Source: Morganella sibonii (GTDB lineage Bacteria > Pseudomonadota > Gammaproteobacteria > Enterobacterales > Enterobacteriaceae). From it: a stretch of DNA of 64,000 nucleotides. A program made the translations under genes and the position numbers. A model generated the notes under the pieces. That model saw only the letters and a list, made by a program, of their open reading frames with translations. It had not been told where the DNA came from and did no database searches. Shown here piece by piece: positions 9,661 to 17,811 of the stretch; within the stretch, counting starts at the first letter, position 1, and each line of letters begins with the position of its first letter. The stretch lies in NCBI RefSeq assembly GCF_040560245.1, contig NZ_JAKMWP010000002.1; one strand, given 5' to 3'.

Positions 9661-11346
9661 ATGGCAAATCATTGTATGAATAGCAAATCCGAATTAAATA
9701 AAAATAAATTTATCAAACAGGTCTGGAGCCTGGCCTGTCCGTACTGGAAAAGCCGGGAATGGAAAATAGCCTGGCCGCTGATTATTTCTGTTATTGCACT
9801 TAATTATACTGTTGTTGAAATTGCGGTGAAATACAGCGACTGGAACCGTGATTTTTTTAATCTGATGCAAAATAAGGACTGGGATAATTTCTGGCCGATG
9901 CTGAGTCAGTTTGTTCTGATCATGGCGGTTTATTCTTCTGTCGATCTTATTGAAGAATATTTGCGCCGGACATTACGTATCCGCTGGCGGGGCTGGCTGA
10001 CAGAGCGGTTTCTTACGCAGTGGCTGAGCCATAAGCGTATTTACCGGCATCAGCTTTTATATAAAGAGAGTGATAACCCGGATCAGCGTATTGCTCAGGA
10101 TATAAAAGAATTTTGTGACCAGACATTGCAACTGGGACTGGGATTACTGCGGACTGTCACCAGTCTGGTGTCTTTTACCGTTATTTTATGGAATCTTTCC
10201 GGAACACTGACATTTGAACTGGGCGGAATGACATGGGTAATACCGGGATATATGGTGTGGGTGGCAATACTGTATTCCGTTATCGGTACATGGCTCACCC
10301 ATAAAATTACCAGAAAACTGATCCCGCTGACATTTCAGCAGGAAAAATGTGAAGCCGATTTTCGTTTTCATCTGATGCGGGTAAAAGAATACGCGGAATC
10401 GATCAGTTTTCTGCGCGGTGAAAAGGCGGAATTATCCTCATCAAAACGGTTATTCGGGAAAATATGGCAGAACTGGCAATATCTGACCGGAATGAAAATG
10501 AAATATCAGGCCTTTAACAGCGGATATAATGAGGTCGCCCGCATTTTCCCGTATCTGGTGGCATCGCCGCGGCTGATGAGCGGCAGCCTGCAACTCGGGG
10601 ATATGATGCAGACCGCAACCGGATTTTACCGGGTACAGGAAGCATTCAGCTGGTTTGTCGATTCTTATGAGTCAGTGGCAAACTGGCGGGCAGTCACCGG
10701 GCGTCTGGTGACATTCAGTTCGCAGCTCGATTCTATTACCGGCACCGGCACAATCCGTCAGTCTGATTCTCCCGAATGGTCTGAGTTATCGGTATTTTTA
10801 CCGGATAACCGGCCGGTTCAGGAAAATATGTCCGGTGCTTTTCCGGACAGCGGCGCAATTACAGGCCCGTCGGGATGCGGAAAAAGTACATTCCTGCGCA
10901 CACTCGCCGGATTATGGCCGCATTATAAAGGTTCATTATCCATGCCCCCGGATAATAACTGCATGTTTATTCCCCAGAAACCGTATTTACCGGAAGCCAC
11001 ATTGCGGGAAATTTTAATATATCCCCATATTCACGGGGAATATGACGATGCATTGCTGGCCGGTGCATTAACGGATGTGGGACTCAGTCATTTTATTCCT
11101 GAACTGGATACCGGGAAAAACTGGCAGCACACATTATCCGGCGGAGAACTCCAGAAAATAATGCTGGCGCGGTGTCTGATACAAAAACCGGCCTGGCTGT
11201 TTCTTGATGAGGCCTTATCTGCACTCGATGAGGAAAATTATAAAGCACTGAGCCGGTTACTCAGGGAAAAACTGGCTCACAGTCATATTATCGAAATATC
11301 TCACAGGGAAGACGTGAGAAATGATAAGCCCGGGTTGATTTTATGA
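9661..11346 (+). CDS. yddA: SbmA/YddA-type ABC transporter, fused membrane and ATPase domains (FusD-like)
   Basis: Inner-membrane half-transporter of 561 residues, the same as E. coli YddA. The N-terminal half has an SbmA/BacA-like membrane domain with hydrophobic stretches near 40-58, 75-95, 160-180 and 200-220, and the subfamily motif DNPDQRIAQDI. The ATPase domain follows: Walker A GPSGCGKST at 402-410, LSGGE at 492-496, Walker B WLFLDEALSALDEE, and a His switch in EISHRE. In Fus-type systems this subunit is proposed to handle peptides left after periplasmic proteolysis. The ATG at 9661 has little ribosome site; ATG 9676 is an alternative. Its TGA overlaps the next ATG (ATGA), so the two are translationally coupled. 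Confidence 0.85.
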   Translation: MANHCMNSKSELNKNKFIKQVWSLACPYWKSREWKIAWPLIISVIALNYTVVEIAVKYSDWNRDFFNLMQNKDWDNFWPMLSQFVLIMAVYSSVDLIEEYLRRTLRIRWRGWLTERFLTQWLSHKRIYRHQLLYKESDNPDQRIAQDIKEFCDQTLQLGLGLLRTVTSLVSFTVILWNLSGTLTFELGGMTWVIPGYMVWVAILYSVIGTWLTHKITRKLIPLTFQQEKCEADFRFHLMRVKEYAESISFLRGEKAELSSSKRLFGKIWQNWQYLTGMKMKYQAFNSGYNEVARIFPYLVASPRLMSGSLQLGDMMQTATGFYRVQEAFSWFVDSYESVANWRAVTGRLVTFSSQLDSITGTGTIRQSDSPEWSELSVFLPDNRPVQENMSGAFPDSGAITGPSGCGKSTFLRTLAGLWPHYKGSLSMPPDNNCMFIPQKPYLPEATLREILIYPHIHGEYDDALLAGALTDVGLSHFIPELDTGKNWQHTLSGGELQKIMLARCLIQKPAWLFLDEALSALDEENYKALSRLLREKLAHSHIIEISHREDVRNDKPGLIL

Positions 11347-14141
11347 AAAGAATACTACTGATAACCGGCATGTTATTTATTCTGGCCGCCTGTTCCGGTC
11401 AGCAGACACAGGTTAATGACCTGCTGAAAATGAAAACACTCCGGTATGACCCGGCAATAGAAACCGGCACGCTGAATAACGGATTTCGTTATTTTCTGGC
11501 GGAAAACAGCACACCGGAGAAAAAAGTGTATATCCGGCTGGTTGTTAATGCCGGGTCAATGAATGAGGATGATGACCAGAGAGGCGTTGCACATATTGTC
11601 GAACATATGGCATTTAACGGAACAACGCATTTCCCCGGTAATAAGCTGATCCGTGACCTGGAAAAAGCGGGATTAAAATTCGGTATTGATATTAATGCAT
11701 TCACGGATTTTGAAAATACCGTCTACACATTAAATCTGCCGGACAATGACCCGGCAAAAATTAACCTTGCACTGGATATTGTTGCTGACTGGGCAGGGCG
11801 GGTAACCATAAATCAGGCGGATCTGGATGCAGAAAGGGGCGTTGTTCTGGAAGAGTGGCGCGCCAGACTGGGGGCTATGCTGAGACTGGGGGATAAAAAA
11901 AGCGCCATTGAGATGGCGGGGTCGCGCTATGCATTACGTGACCCTATCGGGGATGCGGAAACAATACAGCATGTCAGCCGTAAACGGGTGGCTGATTTTT
12001 ATTATCGCTGGTACAGACCGGATAATATGTCTCTGGTGGTCGCCGGGGATATTAATAAACAACACATCCTGTCTCTGCTGAAAACAAAATTAACAATGCT
12101 TCCGGTCAGAAAAGATCCGCCTGAGATGATTGATTATTCTGTACCGCTGCCGGAACACTGGCGTGCGGCTTTTGTTCATGAAGATGAAATCCGGACACCG
12201 GCGGTGGAAATCAGTTTTTTCAGTCCTTATCAGGAGGATTATTCACTGGCCCGTTATAAGGATGATTTGGTTAATCAGATTATGACCCGGCTGATAAATA
12301 TCCGGTTACAGCATCTGGAAAAAGAGAATGATGAGTTTATCAGTACCGCGAATTATTACTCTTCAGCGACCGGAAGGGAAACCATACAGTCTGTATTTTC
12401 CCTGCAATTATCAGATGAAAAATATGATGAAGCCACGCTGAGTATTTTTAATTTTCTTGCCGCTGTTGAGCAGCAGGGTTTTACACAGGCTGAGCTGGAT
12501 GAAGAGCTTGAGCGGTTAACCCGGCTTAATGAAAAACAGAAAGATAAAACCATCTACAGTATTGATCTTGCGGCGGATATGATGACGGCGGCAGCCAGCC
12601 ATCAGCTGCTTGCAGGGCAGAATGATAAATTTTTTCTTAATCGCTATTATCTGAAAAATATCATCTTAGCCGATGTGAACAGCGCATTTCATACTATGAC
12701 AGCCGTGAAATCCCGGCTGGTGATGATCACGCATCCGGAGAAAATACAGCCGCAGGCCATGGATGCGGCAGCACTGGAAAAAAACTGGATTAAAAGTCAC
12801 CGGTTACCACAGAAAAAATGGGACCCGGCCGCAGAACAAATAACAGAACTACCGGATATTAATGTCACGGCCGGCAGTGTGAAACTCATCAGAACGGTTG
12901 AAGAATATAAGATCAGGGAATATCAGCTGAGTAACGGCAGCCGGTTAATCTATCAGTACAATAATGATAATCCGGGAAAAGTGTTCTTTAAGGCGCTGAC
13001 ACCCGGCGGATTACGGTCAGTACCGGATGACGATTATCATGCGCTGCGGATTGCTGTCAGCCTGACGGATGAAACCGGTTTTGGCCGTTATCCGCTATCC
13101 GCATTACAGGCTGTTTTTAATAAAAGTCCGGTGGTGATGTCAACATTACTGGATGAACATCAGCAGGGATTTTCCGGCTGGGCAGAGACGGATAATCTTG
13201 AAAAAATTCTGACGCTTTTTCATCTGAAATTAAATGAAAGCCGGGTGACAGAAAAAGTATGGCGTAAATATAAATCAGAAACGGATAAACAGCTGGCGGA
13301 GAATAATAAAGACAGTCAGCATCTCTTTATGCAGAAAATATCATCACTGCGTTATCCGGGAAAACATACCATATATGATGCCACACAGCAGGATCTTGAC
13401 GTACTGAGTGCGGAAAAACTGACGCAGTTGTATGAACGCTATATCAGTAATAAAACCGATTTTACGTATTTTATTTCCGGTGATATTCAGCCCCGCGATG
13501 CGGAAAAAATTGCAGGAAAATATCTGGCATCCGTGGGTGTAAAAAATGATGGCAGAAAACCCGTTGCGATTGAAGCCGGAACACCGGCAACACCATTAAT
13601 TGTCAGGGGATTACAGGAGCCGCGGGCGGAAGTGGAGATCTATCTTGTCCGCAAAAATAGCTGGCGGCCGGATAATGCCTATTATCTGGAGATCGGCGGC
13701 GAGCTGATTCAGGAAAAACTGCGGGAAAAATTACGTGAGGAAGCATCGGGTGTCTACAGTGTCACCGCATGGTTCTGGCACAACCCGTCTGAAATACAGG
13801 ATGAGGGACGGATCATGTTCACCTGTGCACCGGAACGGGTGGATGAACTGATTACCCTGAGTGAACGCGTGCTGACGGAATTTGAGCACAACGGGATTGA
13901 TCGGCAGGTATTCAGAAATAAAATCATACAGAGCCGCGATATTCTTGAGCGAACCCGTAAATCGGTTACCGGCATACTGGAAGATATTGAACGCAGTTAT
14001 ATGCTGACCGGCGGCCCGTTATTAATCGGCGCTTCACTGCGGGCAAATGAAAAGGCATCTCCGGAAGAGACTGAAATGGTTTTACAGGACTTTTTACGTC
14101 ATGCCGGAAAATTCCATGCGGTATTACTGCCTGCGGAGTAA
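11343..14141 (+). CDS. pqqL: Periplasmic M16 zinc protease, lipoprotein (FusC/PqqL-like)
   Basis: Pitrilysin-type protease of 932 residues, like E. coli PqqL (931). The inverted zinc motif HIVEH has His84, Glu87 and His88; the third ligand is Glu164 in AERGVVLEEW at the expected spacing. The N-terminus MKRILLITGMLFILAACSG carries a lipobox (LAAC), so it is probably membrane-anchored facing the periplasm. A second, inactive M16 half follows from about residue 510. In the Fus system the homologue cleaves imported plant ferredoxin to release its iron-sulfur cluster; PqqL is linked to iron acquisition in E. coli. It overlaps the ABC gene by 4 bases and ends 3 bases before the TonB-like gene. Confidence 0.88.
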   Translation: MKRILLITGMLFILAACSGQQTQVNDLLKMKTLRYDPAIETGTLNNGFRYFLAENSTPEKKVYIRLVVNAGSMNEDDDQRGVAHIVEHMAFNGTTHFPGNKLIRDLEKAGLKFGIDINAFTDFENTVYTLNLPDNDPAKINLALDIVADWAGRVTINQADLDAERGVVLEEWRARLGAMLRLGDKKSAIEMAGSRYALRDPIGDAETIQHVSRKRVADFYYRWYRPDNMSLVVAGDINKQHILSLLKTKLTMLPVRKDPPEMIDYSVPLPEHWRAAFVHEDEIRTPAVEISFFSPYQEDYSLARYKDDLVNQIMTRLINIRLQHLEKENDEFISTANYYSSATGRETIQSVFSLQLSDEKYDEATLSIFNFLAAVEQQGFTQAELDEELERLTRLNEKQKDKTIYSIDLAADMMTAAASHQLLAGQNDKFFLNRYYLKNIILADVNSAFHTMTAVKSRLVMITHPEKIQPQAMDAAALEKNWIKSHRLPQKKWDPAAEQITELPDINVTAGSVKLIRTVEEYKIREYQLSNGSRLIYQYNNDNPGKVFFKALTPGGLRSVPDDDYHALRIAVSLTDETGFGRYPLSALQAVFNKSPVVMSTLLDEHQQGFSGWAETDNLEKILTLFHLKLNESRVTEKVWRKYKSETDKQLAENNKDSQHLFMQKISSLRYPGKHTIYDATQQDLDVLSAEKLTQLYERYISNKTDFTYFISGDIQPRDAEKIAGKYLASVGVKNDGRKPVAIEAGTPATPLIVRGLQEPRAEVEIYLVRKNSWRPDNAYYLEIGGELIQEKLREKLREEASGVYSVTAWFWHNPSEIQDEGRIMFTCAPERVDELITLSERVLTEFEHNGIDRQVFRNKIIQSRDILERTRKSVTGILEDIERSYMLTGGPLLIGASLRANEKASPEETEMVLQDFLRHAGKFHAVLLPAE

Positions 14142-14144
14142 TCA

Positions 14145-14858
14145 ATGAATCGCTGCAAACTGGCCGGTTTATTCTTTTCTCTGTGTCTTCACGGCGGACT
14201 GCTTATTTTTTTATTCTGTATCAGCCGGGCTGATTACGCGGAGAACGGCAATATCCGGACGGATAACCGCAGTGCCATGTTATTGCTGCCTGCGCCGGAA
14301 AAGGCGGAGGAACACTCTCCGGATATACCGGAACAGGGCGCGGAAAGCCCGTTGCCGGTGATAAGCCCGGCAGCGGATAAAAAATCAGAATGGCAGGCGG
14401 AAAAAAACAGAAAAAAACGTGAGAATAAACCGCGGCAGAAAATTAAAAAGCCGGTTACTGCACCGCGGCATGATAAAGATGTGCATAAACCGGCAGAGGT
14501 TCCGGACACCGGTTTACAGTCATCTCTGTCGGCCGGAAATCATAACCTGACAACAGCCGATGCCGTTGCCGGGCAGCAGAGTGACGACGACCTGTGGTTA
14601 TACCGGGAAAAAATGCGCAGAGAGATCCTGCGGTATATTTATTATCCTGCCAGAATCAGAAAGGTCAGTGCTGCCGTTGATATTAATGTCAGTATTTCCG
14701 GAACCGGCGCACTCTCTGACCCCGTGGTGATCAGAAGTTCGGGGAACCGGATACTGGATAAAATTGCACTCGGTGCGGTCAGTCAATATCAGCCGGTGGG
14801 AATTCCGCCGCCGGGGTTGGACAAAAGCATTGTCCTGACGGTGGATTTTATTAAGTAA
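14145..14858 (+). CDS. TonB-like energy transducer (FusB-like)
   Basis: 237-residue protein with TonB architecture. A short cytoplasmic start and one membrane anchor lie near residues 7-27. A periplasmic linker rich in Pro, Lys and Glu follows (about 45-125). The C-terminal TonB fold covers about 150-237, including YIYYPARIRKVSA, VVIRSSGNRILDKIAL and a closing VLTVDF strand. It begins 3 bases after the M16 gene and is the last gene of the unit. A dedicated TonB probably energises the receptor at 7257, as FusB does for FusA in Pectobacterium. The E. coli yddA-yddB-pqqL locus has no such gene. The housekeeping tonB is outside this window. Confidence 0.82.
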   Translation: MNRCKLAGLFFSLCLHGGLLIFLFCISRADYAENGNIRTDNRSAMLLLPAPEKAEEHSPDIPEQGAESPLPVISPAADKKSEWQAEKNRKKRENKPRQKIKKPVTAPRHDKDVHKPAEVPDTGLQSSLSAGNHNLTTADAVAGQQSDDDLWLYREKMRREILRYIYYPARIRKVSAAVDINVSISGTGALSDPVVIRSSGNRILDKIALGAVSQYQPVGIPPPGLDKSIVLTVDFIK

Positions 14859-14898
14859 ACAGCGTGTTTTTTGCATATCCGGTACAAAAAATCATCTG

Positions 14899-15011
14899 TG
14901 TCATAAAATAACGACATTCATCATTTTTAATGTCTCCAAAAGGAGACATCTAATGCATTGATATTTAAAGAGGTAAAAAAGAGCAAAAAAGACTGTCGCA
15001 AATCAGAGACG
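14899..15011 (+). promoter_or_regulatory. Three GlrR activator binding sites upstream of glmY
   Basis: The GlrR site consensus is TGTC-N10-GACA. Perfect copies lie at 14899-14916 and 14931-14948, and a one-mismatch copy (GACG) at 14994-15011. They sit 120-240 bases upstream of the sigma-54 promoter, the normal enhancer position and number for glmY in enterobacteria. The gap 14859-15164 holds no credible gene; the open frame at 14958-15221 runs across these sites and the promoter. Confidence 0.85.
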
Positions 15012-15136
15012 TTTTTTCACAAAACAACGGGAAAACCGGGAAATAATTCGGTTGCGACAGTATCCGTAAAATATCAGAAGGATAATATTAAATATTTTTC
15101 CTTTAATAACATGGTGTTAATTTTTAATTTTGAAAG

Positions 15137-15153
15137 TTGGCACGGCAGTTGCA
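15137..15153 (+). promoter_or_regulatory. Sigma-54 promoter of glmY
   Basis: TTGGCACGGCAGTTGCA at 15137-15153 matches the sigma-54 -24/-12 consensus, with GG at 15139-15140 and GC at 15151-15152 ten bases apart. The predicted start is near A15165. No sigma-70 elements are obvious, so expression probably depends on GlrR and RpoN. Confidence 0.9.
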
Positions 15154-15164
15154 ATATCTTCTGC

Positions 15165-15371
15165 AGTTGCTCATTCAATTTTTTATGTCGGCCCGCAATA
15201 TGGCGGAAACATGCCACATAAGCCCGGGAATGATGCCAGAGTAAGGTGCCTACCGTCCGTTAATACCGATAATTGCGCAAGCTTTATCAGACACAGGGCG
15301 ACACGTTGAGTGAGGCACCACCTTAATCTCACTGGCGGGACGGCAGGAAACTGTCGTCCCGCCATCATTTT
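15165..15371 (+). ncRNA. glmY: GlmY small RNA
   Basis: Small RNA that sequesters the adaptor RapZ and so protects GlmZ and raises GlmS synthesis when glucosamine-6-phosphate is low. Evidence: position directly upstream of glrK; an upstream sigma-54/GlrR control region; a 5' end starting AGTTGCTCATTC, similar to E. coli GlmY; a first stem closed by TTATGT and ACATAA; a central ACACGTTGAGTGAGGCACCACC segment; and a G/C-rich terminator at the 3' end. The predicted primary transcript is about 207 bases, slightly longer than the 184 of E. coli; ends are inferred. Confidence 0.88.
15334..15371 (+). terminator. Terminator of glmY
   Basis: GGCGGGACG (15334-15342) pairs with CGTCCCGCC (15355-15363), continued by CAG and CTG around a GAAA loop. 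The T-rich ATCATTTTAT follows. Confidence 0.88.
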
Positions 15372-15479
15372 ATACCTTCCCTGCATTCTTTCTGTTCTCT
15401 TTTTCTCACTGATGCACGCTGATCCTTTTCTCTTATCCCGGAACCGGTTAGCATCATGGACATGACAACAGGTTAAGAG

Positions 15480-16919
15480 ATGATAATCTTGAAAAAATGG
15501 CGATTATTTCCGCGTTCGCTGCGTCAGCTGGTTGTGGTGGCATTCTGTCTGGTTCTGCTGCCGTTGCTGGGACTGGCCTGGCAGGCGTATCAGAGTTTTG
15601 ATGAGCTGAGTAATCAGGCGGCGCAAATCAGTATTTCAACAGTACAGGATGCGCGGCGCAGTGAGGAAATGTCGAGCCTGGCGCTGGAAATGGAGCGCAG
15701 CTACCGCCAGTACTGTGTGCTGGGAAATGAAACCCTGAAAAATGTCTGGCATAAACAGTATCTCAGCTATGAGAACTACCTCACCCGCCAGAAACAATCC
15801 ACGCCTGATCCGCGCTATACTGATGACATCGCCGCCAGCCTCGGGCAGTTGTCCGTCCTGCAATGTGAAAACGGTGAGCCGGTAGCGGCTATGATGACCC
15901 ATCTCGAAGCCTTTGCCCGCAGTAATGCCGACCTGGTGCAGGCTATCCGCGAGGCCAATTTCCGGCGCGGTGAAGAACTTCAGAATGCCATCGCCCGCAA
16001 AGGGCAATCGTTCGGCTGGCAGAGCCTGCTGGTGTTTGTCCTGAGTACCGGGCTTATTATCCTGTTTACCCGGATGATTATCGGGCCGGTGAAAGTTATC
16101 GAACGGATGGTTAACCGGCTGGGAGAAGGCCGTAATCTGATACAGCGCCTTGATCATTTTAACGGCCCGAGAGAGCTGCGTTCACTGGCACTGCGGATTG
16201 TCTGGCTGAGTGAACGTCTTGACTGGCTGGAATCCCAGCGCCATGAATTTCTGCGTCATATTTCACATGAACTGAAAACACCGCTGGCCAGTATGCATGA
16301 AGGTACTGAACTGCTGGCTGATGAAGTGGCGGGGCCGCTGACAACTGATCAGAAAGATGTCGTCTCTATTCTGAGTGAAAGCAGCCGTCATTTACAGGTT
16401 CTGATTGAACAGTTGCTGGAGTATAACCGCACTCTGGTGGACAGCCCGACAGAAGCCAAATGGGTTAACCTGGATACGGTAGTGCATGGGGTCGTTAATG
16501 CGCACAGTTTACCGGCGAGAAGCAAAGAAATCACTACGGAAGTCGGGCTCGATGAGACAAGTGTCTGGGCAGAGCCTGTCTTATTAACACGTGTACTCGA
16601 TAATCTCTATTCAAATGCGGTACACTATGGCGCTGAATCGGGTAAGATCCGGATAACCAGCCGGAAAGCCGGTCAGCATATACAGATTGATGTCGCCAAT
16701 ACCGGTACGCCGATCCCGGAGGAAGAACAGGAAATGATCTTCGAACCGTTCTACCAGGGATCGCTTCAGCGCAAAGGTGCTGTCAAAGGCAGCGGGCTGG
16801 GACTGAGTATCGCCCGGGATTGTATTAACCGGATGGGCGGCGAACTGATATTAGTCGGTTCTGAAGGTGCGGATGTGTGCTTCCGTGTTCAGCTTCCGTT
16901 CCACACCTTACTGGAATAA
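15480..16919 (+). CDS. glrK: Sensor histidine kinase GlrK (QseE)
   Basis: Inner-membrane sensor kinase that phosphorylates GlrR. Two membrane segments lie near residues 18-38 and 182-200 and bracket a periplasmic region that keeps MERSYRQYCVLGNE. HAMP follows, then HisKA with the phosphorylated His in FLRHISHELKTPLASM, and HATPase with DNLYSNAVHYG and GSGLGLSIARD. ATG 15480 follows AAGAG. TTG 15489 would align better with the E. coli start (MKRW against LKKW) and is an alternative. It is first in glrK-qseG-glrR, downstream of glmY as in E. coli. Confidence 0.93.
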   Translation: MIILKKWRLFPRSLRQLVVVAFCLVLLPLLGLAWQAYQSFDELSNQAAQISISTVQDARRSEEMSSLALEMERSYRQYCVLGNETLKNVWHKQYLSYENYLTRQKQSTPDPRYTDDIAASLGQLSVLQCENGEPVAAMMTHLEAFARSNADLVQAIREANFRRGEELQNAIARKGQSFGWQSLLVFVLSTGLIILFTRMIIGPVKVIERMVNRLGEGRNLIQRLDHFNGPRELRSLALRIVWLSERLDWLESQRHEFLRHISHELKTPLASMHEGTELLADEVAGPLTTDQKDVVSILSESSRHLQVLIEQLLEYNRTLVDSPTEAKWVNLDTVVHGVVNAHSLPARSKEITTEVGLDETSVWAEPVLLTRVLDNLYSNAVHYGAESGKIRITSRKAGQHIQIDVANTGTPIPEEEQEMIFEPFYQGSLQRKGAVKGSGLGLSIARDCINRMGGELILVGSEGADVCFRVQLPFHTLLE

Positions 16920-16940
16920 CAGGTCAGCATTAACTTGAAA

Positions 16941-17804
16941 ATGACATTTAAGTCCCTGATTGCCGCCGTCCCGCTGTTGCTGGCCGGCTGCGTAAAAACC
17001 GCAACACCGCCGGATCTCTCTGCACTGGCTTCTGTCGTTCTGCCGCAGGAGCGGACGACGGATTACCGGATTGCGGATTGCCACGCTATCTGGGAACTCA
17101 ACTCCGCAGCGGCAACAGAAAACGGTCTTTACTGGCTGCGGATGATCGACTGCGCTGATCTGCTCAGCAGTGACACGGCCCGCATTATGGCGGGGAAAAT
17201 AACCCCCGACAGCTGGGATACCGCATTCCGCCAGAGTATTTTACTGAATAATACCGGCTCGTCAGCGAATGATAAACGCAGGGTGCTCGATACCCTGAAT
17301 ACCTACAGTGCCGGGTTCCCGGTGTCACTGCGCCCGCTGATGACCCTGTGGCGTGATCAGCTGAAACAGGCGATAGCCCTGAGTGATGAACGCCAGCGCT
17401 ACCGCCGTTTGCAGAGTGATACTGACGGTAAAATTGATCAGCTGCGCGCGGTAAACGCCCGTCTGCAGTTTGAATTACAAAATACCACCCGCAAGCTTGA
17501 TAACCTGAGCAACATCGAGCGTCAGCTGGCCGGCCGTAAACAGCCGACCAAAGCGGAAGCGGAACTGGAAAACACCCTCGAAGAGCGTCGTGAAGCCTTA
17601 GAGGAAGCGGCAGGTACGGCGGAGCAGAAACCGGAGGAAGTCAAACCGGAGCAGGCAAAACCGGCTGATGATGTTAAACCGGCCGATGGATCTAAACCGG
17701 CCGAAGGTGTTAAACCAGCTGATAGTGTTAAACCAGTCGATAGTGTTAAACCGGCAGAACCGAAAACCGCCGGAAAACAACCGGCACAGGATAAAAAGGA
17801 GTAA
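16941..17804 (+). CDS. qseG: QseG outer-membrane lipoprotein with hexapeptide repeats
   Basis: Lipoprotein that interacts with GlrK (QseE) and controls its activity in E. coli. The signal peptide MTFKSLIAAVPLLLAGC ends in a lipobox (LAGC). A conserved core keeps YWLRMIDCADLL and a coiled-coil-like stretch (about 150-205). ATG 16941 is used; TTG 16935 would add two residues and is closer to the AGG at 16921-16923. The tail is unusual: six 18-base units at 17655-17762 encode near-repeats of V/S/A-K-P-A/V-D/E-x, giving a Lys/Pro/Glu-rich periplasmic extension that E. coli QseG lacks in this form. It lies between glrK and glrR. Confidence 0.88.
   Translation: MTFKSLIAAVPLLLAGCVKTATPPDLSALASVVLPQERTTDYRIADCHAIWELNSAAATENGLYWLRMIDCADLLSSDTARIMAGKITPDSWDTAFRQSILLNNTGSSANDKRRVLDTLNTYSAGFPVSLRPLMTLWRDQLKQAIALSDERQRYRRLQSDTDGKIDQLRAVNARLQFELQNTTRKLDNLSNIERQLAGRKQPTKAEAELENTLEERREALEEAAGTAEQKPEEVKPEQAKPADDVKPADGSKPAEGVKPADSVKPVDSVKPAEPKTAGKQPAQDKKE
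17655..17762 (+). repeat. Tandem 18-base repeat inside qseG
   Basis: Six consecutive 18-base units encode AKPADD, VKPADG, SKPAEG, VKPADS, VKPVDS and VKPAEP. Units keep a KAAACC core and differ by a few bases. Copy number could vary between strains by slippage without a frameshift. Confidence 0.9.
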
Positions 17805-17811
17805 CCCCGGC

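Noticed and set aside
6925..14880. Genomic-island borders such as tRNA, integrase or flanking direct repeats around the import cluster
   Set aside because: None were seen, so a mobile origin is suggested only by context and base use.
14958..15221. Open frame of 87 codons upstream of glrK
   Set aside because: It spans a GlrR site, the sigma-54 promoter and the start of glmY, has low-complexity Lys-rich sequence and no ribosome site.
15183..15386. Minus-strand open frame across glmY
   Set aside because: It mirrors the small RNA and its terminator and resembles no protein I recognise.
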